Source: Dasypus novemcinctus (Eukaryota > Chordata > Mammalia > Cingulata > Dasypodidae). From it: a DNA stretch of 64,000 nt. Made by a program: the position numbers and the translations under genes. Below are positions 34,823-46,138 of this stretch, in pieces. The stretch spans positions 1,416,256 through 1,480,255 of the forward strand of contig NC_080695.1 in NCBI RefSeq assembly GCF_030445035.2. The letters are read 5' to 3'. How positions within the stretch are numbered: position 1 is the stretch's first letter; every line of letters starts with the position of its first letter. The notes below the pieces were generated by a model that did not search any database, was not told where the DNA came from, and saw nothing but the letters and a program-made list of their open reading frames with translations.

Positions 34823-34892
34823 CATCTTTTAATGTGCTTCTTGGCCATTTGCATATCTTTTTTGGAGAAATGTATTCTCAAGTCCTTGCCCA

Positions 34893-35152
34893 GTTTTTTT
34901 AAAAATTTATTTTATTCCCCCCTCTTGGTCTGCACTCGCCGTCTGTTCTCTGTGTCTATTTGCTGTGTGCTCCATGTCTGCTCGTCTTCTCTTCAGGAGG
35001 CACCGGGAACCGATTCTGGGACCTCCCATGGGGGGAGAGGCGCTCAGTCACCTGTGCCACCTCAGCTCCCTGCTTTGTTGTCTCTCTTCGTTGTCTTTCC
35101 TCTTTGTGTCTCTTTGGTGACTCATCTTGTAGCGTCAGCTCGCCGCGTCCTC
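34893..35152 (-). mobile_element. DAS-type SINE inserted in LINE-1
   Basis: In reverse orientation, with a T-rich start (ATTTATTTTATTCC) and the module GGAGGCACCGGGAACCGATT. The L1 phrase GCCCA-TTTTTAAA occurs on both sides, consistent with a target-site duplication of about 13 bases. Confidence 0.75.
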
Positions 35153-36055
35153 AGCCCATTTTTAAATCACGTCACCTGGCCTTTTGCTGTGGGAGTTTGT
35201 CATCTGTTCTGGTTATTAAACCCCTCTTGGGTCGGTGGCTCCCGAGTACTTCCTCCCTGCTGTCGGCGTTCTCGCTTTATTCATACAGCCTTTGCATGGT
35301 TTTTCACTGTTTCGCGGTCCTGTCTCTGTTCTTTTGTGGCTCGTGCTCCCAGTGGTACGCTTTTTCCGGCCATGGAGATGGTGCTGCTCTGCTCTGGGAA
35401 GGAGCAGGCTGGCCTGGTGCCTGGGGCCCTGGCCCCGGCATGTGCAGCGTGTCCCTTTCCTCCTCGGCGCACTGCCCGCCATCCCCTCTGTGCAGGTGCC
35501 CAGGCCCCGAGAGCAGAGGCTGTGCTGCCTGGGGCTGGGGTCGTCAGAGTGACTGCAGGAGCTCACGGTTTGCAGGGCAGGCACCGCTGCTCAGACGTCA
35601 CTGTGCCGCGTCCTGCGAGTGGCTGCTGAGCAGCTCCGCCGTAACCAGCGGCCGGGTCGGGCCATCAGGCGGCGGCTCACGTCGCAGGTGGCTGTGCGCC
35701 TCTGTTGTGCGACAGTGTGGCCAGCCTGCGTGTGTCCTCTGTGCCGCTCTGCCGCCCCGCACATGGCTCCTTGTCCTTCGGTGCTCTCCTGGGAAACACG
35801 GAAGCTGGTGGATGGGGGCTCCGGAACTCCTCGTCCATGAGACCCGGTGCAGTTTCTCAGGACGAGCCTCCTGGGGCTGAGAGCGCGGGGACACGTTTTT
35901 ATTGGTTCTGGGCTACTTTGTGAAGTGGGTTTTGAAACTCTTTGGCCATGAAACCTTGCGCCTTCTCCAGGTTGGGCCTCTAAGACCGGCCCCCATTTGG
36001 GGGCGTCCTGGAGCCCCCGGCCCCGCCTGACGCGCCCACCGTCCTCTCGTTGCAG
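35153..36055. other. LINE-1 tail, then unique intron up to LMF1 exon 2
   Basis: The first about 150 bp are the remainder of the split L1. The rest is GC-rich intron with no recognised feature, ending in the exon 2 acceptor. Confidence 0.5.
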
Positions 36056-36365
36056 CCGTGGCGTTCCTCGTGGCTTTCCGCCAGAACAAGCAGCTGATCG
36101 GGGCCCGGGGGCTGCTCCCCTGCAGGCTCTACCTGGAGAGCATCCGGCGCCACTACCACGGGCGGGTCGGCTGGGACGCCCTGAGCCACGCCCCCACCGT
36201 CCTCTGGCTCCTGGACTGGTCGGACATGGACTCCACCCTGGACGCGCTGGCGCTCCTCGGCCTGGGCCTCTCGACCTCCGTTGTGCTGACCGGCTGTGCC
36301 AACATGCTGCTCATGGCCATGCTCTGGGCCCTCTACATGTCCCTGGTCAGCGTGGGGCAGGTCTG
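36056..36365 (+). CDS. LMF1: LMF1 coding exon 2
   Basis: 310 bp, residues 65-167 plus two bases of Trp168. The sequence VAFLVAFRQNKQLIGARGLLPC matches human LMF1 with few changes. It completes membrane segment 1 and enters a loop (LPCRLYLESIRRHYHGRVGWD). It then carries VLWLLDWSDMDSTLDALALL and a long hydrophobic stretch from about residue 126 to 165 that includes TGCANMLLMAMLWALYMSL, enough for one or two membrane spans. Acceptor is CTCTCGTTGCAG; donor is GTGAGT at 36366. Combined with exon 1 the frame is intact (503 nt, phase 2). The next human exon begins YSFGWESQ and is not in this window, so the gene is cut at the window edge. The lipase-contact and C-terminal domains lie beyond it. Confidence 0.95.
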
Positions 36366-37139
36366 GTGAGTAGGACCTCGGGGCGCCTGCATGCGGTCTG
36401 CCGGGAGGGCTGGGGTCCTGCCAGCGGGTGGCGGGGTCTTCTGGAACAATTCAGGACTGTGCCGCGAGGCTGGGCTGGGGTGCAGATGGCTGGGTGCCTT
36501 TGGGAACAAGTCCCCGGTTCTGTTTGGAGCGGTGTGTCCCCACAGCGAGACTCCTTGTCAGCCACCTGAGGGGGTCTGGGAGCGTTTGGAGGCCCTCTGC
36601 TGTTCCTCCCTTTCCCAGGGAGTTCTTCCCACCCTCTCCCCGCCGGCCAGGGGCATGGCCCCGGAGCTTTGAGTCCACCGTGGAGGCTGCAGGGGCGCTG
36701 CCGGAAGCCCGTGGGGCTCGTGTGGGGCACGGGGGCTGGAGGTGCAGTGCCGTCTGAACGGGTCAGGGGGTCAGGTGACGGGCCTGTGTGGCAGCCCAGA
36801 GGGCTCTGTAAGGAAACATGGCCTTCGAGAGGCGGTGGGGCGCGGGGGCGCAGCTGCCGCTCTGCCAGCTGGCCTTCCTGCCCGGAAGGCACGGGCAGCT
36901 GCGAGGCTTGTGTGCGGGAGACGGGCGGGAAGTAGCGCAGCTCAAGGCCGACCTCGGGTGCTGGCAGCTCCCCTTCACCAAGTCCACAGCCAGGCGCCCG
37001 GCACCCCCTGGGGCAGGGACGTCCTGGCGCCCTGTGAGGCCTGGAGCAGCCGGCCTGCGGTGTCCGGGTGGGAATGCTGGGGGCTCTGTGCCTGGCGCTG
37101 AGCTTCTCCATCCCACCTCCAGGTGCCCGAGGTCGTAGA
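36366..37139. other. Start of LMF1 intron 2
   Basis: GC-rich unique sequence without a recognisable repeat or gene. Confidence 0.45.
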
Positions 37140-37522
37140 GAATTTAAAATTTTTTCTTGTAACTTTTTAAAAATTCGCCCCGCCCTCCTGCCCCGTGCTT
37201 GCACTCACTGTCTATATCCACTCACTGTATGTTCTTCTGTGTTTGCTTATGTTTCCTTCTAGTCTTTCTCTTTAGGAGGAACCGGGAACCAATCCCGGGA
37301 CCTCCAACATGGGAGAGAGGCGCTCAATTGCTTGACCACCTCAGCTCCTGGTCTGCTGCGTAGCTCACTGTCTCTCCAGGGCGTCCCCCTTTGTGTTATC
37401 TTGCTGCATCAGCTCTCTGCGGCATGGCCCAGCTTGCCCGCACCAGGAGGCCGTGGGAATTGATCCCGGGACCTCCCATGTGGTAGACGGGTGCCCAGTT
37501 GCTTGAGCCACCTCTGCTTCCC
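37140..37522 (-). mobile_element. DAS-type SINE
   Basis: Reverse orientation, with two tRNA-like modules: AGGAACCGGGAACCAATCCC and GGAATTGATCCCGGGACCTC. The phrase GGACCTCCCATGTGGTAGAC and the T-rich beginning are as in the other DAS copies here. Confidence 0.75.
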
Positions 37523-40500
37523 CTGAAGGACGTGTTTTAAGATTAAGAGCTGGGGGAGGGCCCTGAGCGCCCAGGCGGCAGATTCGGGATGAGGTTGTGC
37601 TGATTTTGACTGAGCGGCACAAAGTCCTGCCAGCCTTGGGGGCGCCTGCCTCGTAGCGCCGCCTCCTCTGCCTCAGAGGCTCTGTTGCTCCCTGCCCCTG
37701 CTCTCCTGCACACGTGGGCCGGCGTGGCCAGCCAGCGTGGCTGCTCGCGGCCTACGTTCCTGCAGAGCCCAGGCCCAGGGCAGGCAGGCAGGACAAGGCT
37801 GCGAGAGGCCCTGGGGACAGCGCCTTTGCAGCCACAGCAGGCCCTGACAGCGGCCCCGCGGGACTGCCCCAGAACGCCCACTGCTCTGTGCCCGCCTCCC
37901 CTCAGGGCGCTGTGGGGCCCGCGCCTTGCCCCTTGCTGCTCCAGGCGGTGCTGGGTGCGTGCCCGGGTGGCAGAGCCGCTCTCCTGCAGGCTCGGGCAAG
38001 GCCGCGTCCTCCAGGCCGTTGACCAGCGTGCAGCCTGCGGCCACCTTCCATCTCTTGGGTCCCGGAGCTGTTTTGAGCACAGGAAGGCCTGGAGCCACGT
38101 GTGTCTGCGCTGGCCTAGAGGCTGATATGCTTTGAGGCCTCATGATTTTAGCCCAAACCAGAGGTGAGAGTTTCCGGTCCCATTTAGCAGATCCACAGAC
38201 GGGGAGCCCAGAGCCGCTGGCCTGCTGGACACCGACTCGACTTGTGAGACGGGACCCGGCCACGTGCTGCTGTGCTAGCACCTGCGAAACGTGTCTTGTC
38301 CTTGAGTTTTTACGGCCGTGTCTAGGCCTGTAGTCAGGAAAGACCACCGTGTCCAGCTGGAGATTCTGAGCCCAGTCTGGGTGCGCGTGGCTAACAGCGC
38401 AGGCTCGTTGTCTCTTCCCTGGGACAGCAGTTGTGCCCGCGTCTTCCTGGGTGTGCTAGCACAGTGGGGCTCTAACGAACACACTCCCTAAAGTAAAATA
38501 AAACAAATCTTACCAGAAATGACGCCTGAAAAGTGTGAAAAATACAGCGGCCAACACTTGAGGTGGGTAGTTCAGCTCCCTCCGTCTCGCCTGGAGCCAG
38601 TGTTGCCGCGGCCTGCACAGCCACCCGCTCGCGAGGGCAGGCGCCGTGCTCGGGATGGTTTTCGGTCTACACCTGTCTCTGGGTCCCCGACGCCCTGGCA
38701 GGTGGTCATCGGAGGTGGCAGAGCAGGAGGGCAAGGGAGCCGTGGGGCTTGTGGAGGAGAGGAGCGCGCCCCTCAGGAGGAAGTGGGCCTCTTGATCTCA
38801 CAAACAAATCTAGACACAATTTATTCCTTTTATGTCCTGTTTGTTTTCAGTTGAGAGAGTAGAATATTTATTTTGGGCCTAAGATGCTCTGATAATGGGG
38901 ACTGTTGACTGAAGGGCTCTTTCAACTTCTGTCCAGCTGGCGCCCTGTGGCGCAGAGAGGAAGCCCCATGGGGCGAGGGGACGCCAGGCAGGTGGCAGTC
39001 CAGCTGCTGCGCCGCGTGGCTCCTGCAGAACGTGCCTTCTCTGCACAGCGCGTGTGGCTGGAGTGGCGTCTGGAAGGGCAGTCGTCATGACTCTGGCAGT
39101 GGCTGCGTCCCTGAGGTGACCGTAGCGTCCCTCCTGAGCTCCTTCCTGCCCTTCTCGGAGGTGGTCGCTCGTCCAGCTGCTCCCTGGCTCAGGCCAGTGT
39201 CCACAGGGAAGTCCCAGGTGTCAGAGAGAAACCTCCTCAGCTCTGGGCGAGGCAGGTGCGGTGTGCCGTGCGACCCGCGGTGCTTTGGGTCCCCAGCACT
39301 GCCGCGTGGGCTGGAGTCAGGCAGCCTCGTGCAGACACGGCGTGGCCGGAGTAGCCCCACCCCTTCGTTCCTGAGCCTCGCCTGCCCTCCCTGCCCTCCA
39401 GGCATTGGCAGCGCCCACCGTGCACGGATGCCCGGGAGCCCGGGAACCTGTTGCCGCATGACGGCCAGCCAAGGTGCTCCCGCCCCGCGGGAGGCTGCTC
39501 TGCCCGGGGCGTGGCTGGAGCCTGGAGGAGGTGCTTCCCAGAGTAGCAGCCACCGGCCTCAGTGCTGAGAGGCGCAGGCTTTGTGCTTTTCAGGGCACCT
39601 CAAGGCCACGTTTTCTTAACGGACTGTCTCGCGATAGAGTGGGTGCTATGATAGAAGGAGCAGGTGCAGTGTGCTGACGCTGCACCCCATCCTGCAGAGC
39701 AGGCACGTGGGGCAGGAGGCGCCCTTGCGGGGGGTCCCTAATTCTCTGCCCCACACACCATGGACCCCACGCCATGTCCCACACTGAGGCCCCCCAGGCC
39801 ACAGGCCACCTAAACCACGGGCCGTCCCAGGCCACAGGCCATCTGCACCAGGCACCCATCCTGGCCGTGGTCAGCCGTCAGCGTCCTCTGCTCAGCTCCG
39901 CTCCCTGAGCTTCAGGCGCAGATACCGGCACGTGGTGTGGTGCCAGGCGGGCAGGGCAGGAGGGGCTGGGTGGGCGCCAGGAGGCCACGCTGGGCATTGT
40001 GGGGCAGGAGTCGGGGACCAGCAGCGCCTCTGCCCTGGGCCAGTCCTCTGCCCATGGGCGCTCTCACTGGCGTCTGCTTGCCGGTCAGAGGTGGGCGAGT
40101 AAACCTGGCACAGGCAGACAGTCCACCTCAGCCAGCGTCAGTGCGTGCTCCTTGCACTGCCCCTCTGATGCCCCAGGTCCTTCCACGCATCGCCAAGGGT
40201 CAGCATGCCTAGATGTGTCCTTTCTTAGCGCGCGGGACCCAAGCGGGAGACCCAGGACTCGTTCTCAATTCTGCCTCTTCCCTTGCATTTCATCAACCTC
40301 TACAGCCCCCTGGTTTCCCACAAAGTGTTTCCGGAACCTTTCTCCACCGGCAGTGCCAAGCCTGATCCTATTCCTGACGGCCGCCCCCTCTTCTCGCCTC
40401 ATTCCAGTGCCCTCAGGCCTCTTGTTGGTTCACGAGTGGACAAGGTGGCCAGGGTGCCGTGGGGCCAGCTGTGCCTTTGGTTCCTGCCGTTCCTGTCATT

Positions 40501-42299
40501 CCTGTCATTCCTGTCATGAGCAGCCAGAGCACATCTCCCCAGTGTCCACTGGCCAGCGCTCTGGACTGCAAACCCTTCGTCTACTCCTGGCTCCTGCTGC
40601 CCGCTGCTCTCCCGTTTGAGACGAGAGCCGGGCGCCTCCTGTGCCCACGCCCCAGAGCTGCGCTTGGCGCCTCGGGCCCAGCTGCTGCTGAGTGCCTCCG
40701 GGAGAGCAGACGCTCCCCGTCCTGTCAGGAGCCCCTGCCCACCTGTGCTGGGGTGCGCTTGTTAGAGGGCAGGCGGCTGGCGTCGGCCCAGAAGCCCTGC
40801 CCGCAGGAGGGCCGCAGGGCGGGCTGCAGGCTGCGTGCCCAGGGCCAGAGGCACGGGTACTCACCCAGTGGGGCCGGGGCGGCGCCGGGTGCGGGGCGTG
40901 TTGCCGACAGCGGCTTTCTGCCGCGGAGCCGCCTTTCCTCCCTCTCAGCAGGGCCCGGCTGAAGCGGGCGCTCTGCAGGCGCTCGTCAAGAACCTGAGTG
41001 CATCTGCCTCGAGCCTCATCCCTGCCCCAGCGCTGCGCGCACCTGGGAGCTCGTCAGGTGCTGAAGAGACGCTGGAGCAGGGTGCAAGCGTCACCGTGGC
41101 AAGACCGCGCCCCTCACCCACACCCTGTTCCTGAAAACAAACATCCCTTTCGACAACTGGCAGAGACCCGCTGTGACTGCTGCTGGGACAGGCGCGGTCG
41201 TGCCCTGAGCCCCTGTGGTCCAAGCTACGTGCAGGCTGGCGGTCTCGGGGCCATGGCCTGGCCCCCATCCTGTTCTGCCACTTCTGGGTTGTGCCTAAGT
41301 CATCCGTCACCCTGTGTCGCTCTCCCCGTCCGTGATGGGCAGCAGCCGCCCTCCAAGGTGGGGGGCGTGGGTTACTGCGGCCCCGGGGTGGCAGCCGCCT
41401 CGACTGGTGCTGTGCTGCCCCACTGGCGGCCGTGTGTGCGGGCCGTGCTGTCAGCAGGCCTCGGGCAGGCCCTCCCAGCTCAGCACACCAGACCCGAAGG
41501 GCGAGGGGGTCCTGGGGGTGGAGCCAGCGCCAAAATGGCCAGGCTGTCCTCCAGGCGGACTCACGACTGGGTGCCTGAACCCTGTCCCTGAGCCCCGCCA
41601 CTGCTGCATGGACCAGCTGGGCTGAAGCTCAGGGCTCTGCCCTGTGCAGAGGACACAGCGTGCCCCTCCTGGTGGGACCCTTGGTGCCTTGGCGTTTTGT
41701 GTCTTTGCTTTGCAGGCAAGGCCGGTGATGGCTTCCTGATCTGCCCAACCCTCCCTGCTGCTTGGCACCTGGGCTTTTTAACATCAGAAGCGTGGCCTTC
41801 GGGCACTTCAGGCCTGGGGGGAGCTTGTGGAGCTGGAAGCCCGCCCGCCTGCCCGCTTTTGCCTGTCACACTCCCGTGAGTGTGTGCGGGTCTCATGTCC
41901 TGCTGGTGCAGGATGGCCCTTGTGCTTCGGAGCGCTGGGTCATGCCCTGGCACCCTTGTTCCGTCCAGGACCCGCTGAGGCCCCCGCCTGGCGTTGGGCC
42001 CCTTGCCTGTGGCACTGCGGCAGTGTGGGTGACTGTCCCACAGCTGGGCCCTGTCGGTGTTTTTCCCTTGGCCCTGGGAGGACGAGCAGAGGCGAGGCCT
42101 TCTCATTGCACCACCTCCGCACGCGCCGACACCCGATCCTCCCTGTGCAGCCGTCCTGGAGCGCCCGGCTGGGGTTGCGCTTGCCAGCCCCCCCAGGTGC
42201 TCTTTCCCCCTCCTGTTCCCACCAGCCTCCTGCAGCGAGCGGCTTGTGCTCTTGCAGTACAGTTCTCACAGTGCTCCTTCCTGATCCCTTGGCCTCCTA
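37523..42299. other. Intronic sequence without recognised genes
   Basis: GC-rich intron. A short TTCCTGTCA repeat of three to four units lies at about 40490-40518. I see no exon, RNA or clear transposon in the rest. Confidence 0.45.
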
Positions 42300-42596
42300 A
42301 CTGGTGGTGTGGATTTTTAAAATTTGTTTGCATTAAGGTTTATTGTTTGTGCTGTAAACTGACGGTGAGTTTGGACAAATGCTCGCTGTCTCGACTTACC
42401 CTCACACAGAATAACTTCACTGCCCCAAGAAATCCCCACGCTGGAGCCCTTCTCCCCCCCAAGCCCCTGCCAACCGCCGATGGGTTTGCCGTCTCTGTGG
42501 TGTGGCCTTTCCTGGGAGGTCGAAGGAGACAGTGAGCAGCTCTTCCAGACGACTGGCTTCTTGCACTTAGCGTTTAAGCCTCTGCCATCTCTTTTG
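42300..42596 (-). mobile_element. LINE-1 relic, part upstream of SINE
   Basis: Phrases such as GAGTTTGGACAAATGCTCGC and AGAATAACTTCACTGCCCCA resemble old L1 text read opposite to the sense strand. The L1 resumes at about 42904 with CTTTTTGTGGTTTGATAGCT. Confidence 0.5.
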
Positions 42597-42903
42597 TTTT
42601 CCTTAAGATTTATTTTATTTATTTCTCCGCACTTCCTTGTTGTTTGCACTTGCTGTCTTTTCATCTTCCTTGTATCTTTAGGAGACACCAGGATCTGAAC
42701 CTGGGACCTCCAATATGGGAGGGAGGCACCTAATTGCTTGAGCCACGTTACCTGCTTTGTTGTGTCTCTCATTGTGTTTTTCTTTTTTTTTGTCCTTTGT
42801 TGCATCAGCTGGCTCTCTTCTTCAGGAGGCACCAGGACTGAACACAGTCCTCCCGTGTGGTAGGTGGGGGCTCAATCGCTTAAGCCACATCTGCTTCCCA
42901 TCT
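42597..42903 (-). mobile_element. DAS-type SINE inserted in LINE-1
   Basis: Starts AAGATTTATTTTATTTATTT on the plus strand and contains GGAGACACCAGGATCTGAAC and CAATCGCTTAAGCCACATCT. The flanking L1 words CCATCTCTTTT and CCATATCTTTTT suggest a degraded target duplication. Confidence 0.75.
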
Positions 42904-44622
42904 TCCATATCTTTTTGTGGTTTGATAGCTTATTTATTTTTATTTTCTTTTTCTGTTTTTGTTGTTTTGTTGTTGTTGGGGTTCTTCTTCAGTATTGTAT
43001 TGGCTTATTTTGGACCTTTCATATCTTTATATAAGCTTTAGAATCAGTTTGTTGATGTCTTTTTTTTTTTAATTTATTAGTACAAAGTAGCTTGCTGGAA
43101 TTTTGATTGAGAATATACTGAATGTATAGCCCATGTTGGGAAGAATTAACATCTTAACAATATTGAGTCTTCCAATCCATGAACATAGAGTATCTATTTA
43201 TTTAGATGGTCTTTGATTTTCTTCATCAATGTTTGGTAGTTTTCCGTATGTAGGTAGTATGCTTATTTTATTAGTATACTACTTAATTATTTCACTTTTT
43301 GTGCAATTTTAAGTGCTCTTGTGTTTTAATTTCAAACTCCAGTTCATTCCTGGTATATAGGAAAGCAGTTGACTTTTGAATAGTAGTCTTGTATCCTGTA
43401 ACCTTGCTTTATTTGCCTATTAGTTTTGGGTTGAGTCCTTGGAATTTTCTACATAGGGAAGCATGTCCTCTGAGACTATAGATGGTTTTACTTCTTGCTT
43501 TCCAGCCTGCGTACCTTCTGCTTCCTTTTCTTGTCTCCTGTGCTGGTAGGACTTGCAGGAGTGGTGGAAGCAGACGTCGGTCCTGAGCTTGGGGACAAGT
43601 GACTAGTTTTTCTCACCACTAAATATGGAGTTAGCTGTAGGGTTTTTGTAGCCCTCCCTTCCTGCCTTTTCCAGTTACCACAAAACAAAACACACACATA
43701 CCTTCCCAGCGACAGCACCACGATGAGTGTGCTCTGCTCAGGAAGCCGCCTCTGTGCCCAGCTTCCTGGAGTTCTTGTCCTGGACCAGCGCTGGGTCTGT
43801 CGGACGCTGTCTGTGTCGACGGGTGTGCTCGTGTGACTTCCCTTCTGCAGTTGTCGACGCAGTGGAGCACGCTGCCTGGTTCTCAGGGTTAGCCAGCCTG
43901 GCGTGGCTGAGTCAGTGCCCCGTGTGGGCACAGTTCTCTGAGGCCCCGCTGGGCTCGAGGTGCTAGTATTTTGTTGAGGATTTTTGCCTCTGTGTTCACA
44001 AGAGATATTGTCCTGCCGTTGTCCTTTCTGGCCATGTCCTTGCCTTCCTTTGGTGTTAGGGAACGCTGGCCTCTGGAGTGAGTCCGCTTGGCTGCTTGTG
44101 CTTTAGTTTCCGGGAAGAGGCGGGGAGAACAGGTGTCGCTTCCTCCCTGAACTGGTGCAGTGTCCTGGCGGGCTTCTCTTTGGAAGGGCGTTGATGATTG
44201 AGTAACTTCCTTCGTAGCTTGTAGGTTATGGGTTTTGGTGCTTTGTGCCCTGGTGGGCGTGGAGCCGCCGGAGCTTTGCCCTCGGCGCCCCCCCATACCC
44301 ATGGGCAGTGGGGGCCGCGCTCTGCCCTTCCTGGTGTGGCGTCGTGCCTGTTGTCCTTGCTGGTGCTCCCCCGGGGTGGAGTTTACCAGCTACGTGGACC
44401 TTTCCACAGCGCCACTTGGGCTTTCGTTGTTGATGTTCTCTCTTTTCTTGTTTTCAGTTTAATTGATTTCTGCTCTAATTTTTATTATTTCATTTATTTT
44501 GCTTTTTTGAGGCCTAAGTGGCTCTCCTTTCTTTAATTTTCCATCAGAAACTTAACTTACTGATTTCAGATATTTCTTCTTTTCCTATATGTGAATATAA
44601 CATTATAAATTTTCCTCTAAGC
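42904..44622 (-). mobile_element. LINE-1 ORF2 relic, first part
   Basis: Antisense of the L1 reverse-transcriptase region: TTAACAATATTGAGTCTTCC, then AATCCATGAACATAGAGTAT and TTTTGTTGAGGATTTTTGCC are standard L1 ORF2 text. Frames are broken, so it is inactive. It resumes at 44822 after a DNA transposon. Confidence 0.8.
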
Positions 44623-44813
44623 CAGGGGTACTTAACAAGGGGTCCGTGAGCTTGGATTGAAATTTTAAAAACATTGTTTTTGTGAGGACATGTTGGTGCG
44701 GTGTGATACATTTATTAAATCATGCACAGTACAGAGTAGACTTAGTAAGGGGGCTGTGGTTTTCTCCTCACTGGCAGAGGGGTCCATGGAACAAAAAGGG
44801 CCAAGAAGCCCTG
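44623..44813. mobile_element. hAT-like non-autonomous DNA transposon
   Basis: A 191-bp element with imperfect terminal inverted repeats (CAGGGGTACTTAAC at the left; CAGGGCTTCTTGGC as the complement of the right). It is flanked by a perfect 8-bp duplication CTCTAAGC at 44615-44622 and 44814-44821. Eight-base duplications are the hAT signature. The L1 ORF2 text is continuous if the element and one CTCTAAGC are removed, which proves the insertion. Confidence 0.8.
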
Positions 44814-45000
44814 CTCTAAGCGTTCCTTTCGGTGCATCCCCCAGCACTTGGTAAGTTTCGGTTTCACTTTCATTGAGTTCTCCCGAGGCTTCTTTTCTGG
44901 CCCTGTGTTGTTCACAAGTGCCCTGCCTGATGGCTCCACGCTGGACTGTCTCGCAGCCCCTCGAGGTCCTGAGGACACACTTGGCTTTCTCCTCTTCTAA
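44814..45000 (-). mobile_element. LINE-1 ORF2 relic, second part
   Basis: Follows on from 44622 in L1 order (GGTGCATCCCCCAGCACTTG then TTTCACTTTCATTGAGTTCT). The far edge is approximate. Confidence 0.65.
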
Positions 45001-46138
45001 CCGCGCTGCGGCCCCGGGCGAGGTCTGGCTTGGCGGGTGCTGCAGGTGAGGTCGGGTGAACGGGGGTCCTGCAGCTGGTGGACAGAACGTCCCACGGAGC
45101 TCAGCTGGGGCCCCGTGGGGGCCAGTGCTGTCGAGGCCAGCCCTGCCCCTCCTGGCCTCCTGCTGCTGGGCCACCAGGGCCACCGAGCCATGGATTTGCC
45201 TGTGTCCTCCCGCAGCACTGTCCCTTTGGCCTTGCACACTTTGCAGCTCCGCTGTTTTGTGCCCACCCCAGGTTCCTGCCGAGGTGTGGCCAGAGGCATG
45301 GCCTGCTTATTTGGGGGAATGTGGCTGTCAACCCATCTTGCTGGGAGCCCCTCCTGGCCCCAGGCTGCATCCAGGCTTCCCGGAGGCCCCGGAGCCGTTG
45401 TGCCTCTGCAGCCGCCTGGCCCCAGGTGCTCCTGTTGCTGCGGGCTTCTCCTGAGACTCGCAGCGGCCGGCCTCTGGGTCTGGAGTCTACACTTCTTAGG
45501 GTGTGCAGCACTTGAGAGGGGGCAGGGTCTGGTGCCTGTCAATGCGGAGCATTTCCATTATGTAAAGTGGAACCCAAGGGCTGACAGTGTTCTTGAAACA
45601 GTGGCTCCAAAAGCCTTCCAAGCCTTCACTGTAGCTTCTGCTCAGCTTCTGCAGTTGGCAGCAACTGTCCCAAAAGCCAAATTTCCGATTCTTTTATCAG
45701 CGCTTTACTTTGGCAAGAATCCTGAAGACTTGCTTTGTTGCCTTAAGGATAATTGTGTGACCATCCTTTTCTCTTCTCCTCCGGAATTCCTGACCCCCCA
45801 AAAAGAAGAAAACACTATCCTGGAAACTCAAAGCCCAAGTCGGGGCGTCTCAGGCTTGCCCTTCCTGTGGAGGAAGCTGCTTTGGCACTTCCTTCTGAGG
45901 CAGAACGGATGGGGCACTGGCTTCAAAGGCGCCGCGAGCAGATGCCGCTGTCTGAGGGGTGAGGGGACCAGGTGACACCGGCTGTTCCACTGTGCCCGCA
46001 CCAAGGGCTGGGAAGGGAAGGTGTGGGGTGACCTCCAGCCCTGCCCCACGCCACACTGCCCGGGCTTGCAGCAGTTCCAGATTGTTCTCCCAGTGCACGG
46101 GAGGAGCCCCTGTAACTTCGCGGGGCGTAGGTGGGACA
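45001..46138. other. Intronic sequence with an unassigned low-CpG island
   Basis: 45001-45540 is GC-rich unique DNA. About 45545-45835 is different: low in CpG, balanced composition, open in one plus-strand frame (residues like KWNPRADSVLETVAPKAFQA). I recognise neither a protein nor a repeat family. Confidence 0.35.

Larger units (their letters stand above)
27499..36055 (+). other. LMF1: LMF1 intron 1
   Basis: 8557 bp from GTGAGT to a CTCTCGTTGCAG acceptor ending at 36055. It holds the rest of the CpG island, DAS-type SINEs, two LINE-1 relics broken by younger insertions, LTR remnants and a G-rich minisatellite, listed separately. It splits a codon after its first base, consistent with exon 2 phase. 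Confidence 0.9.
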
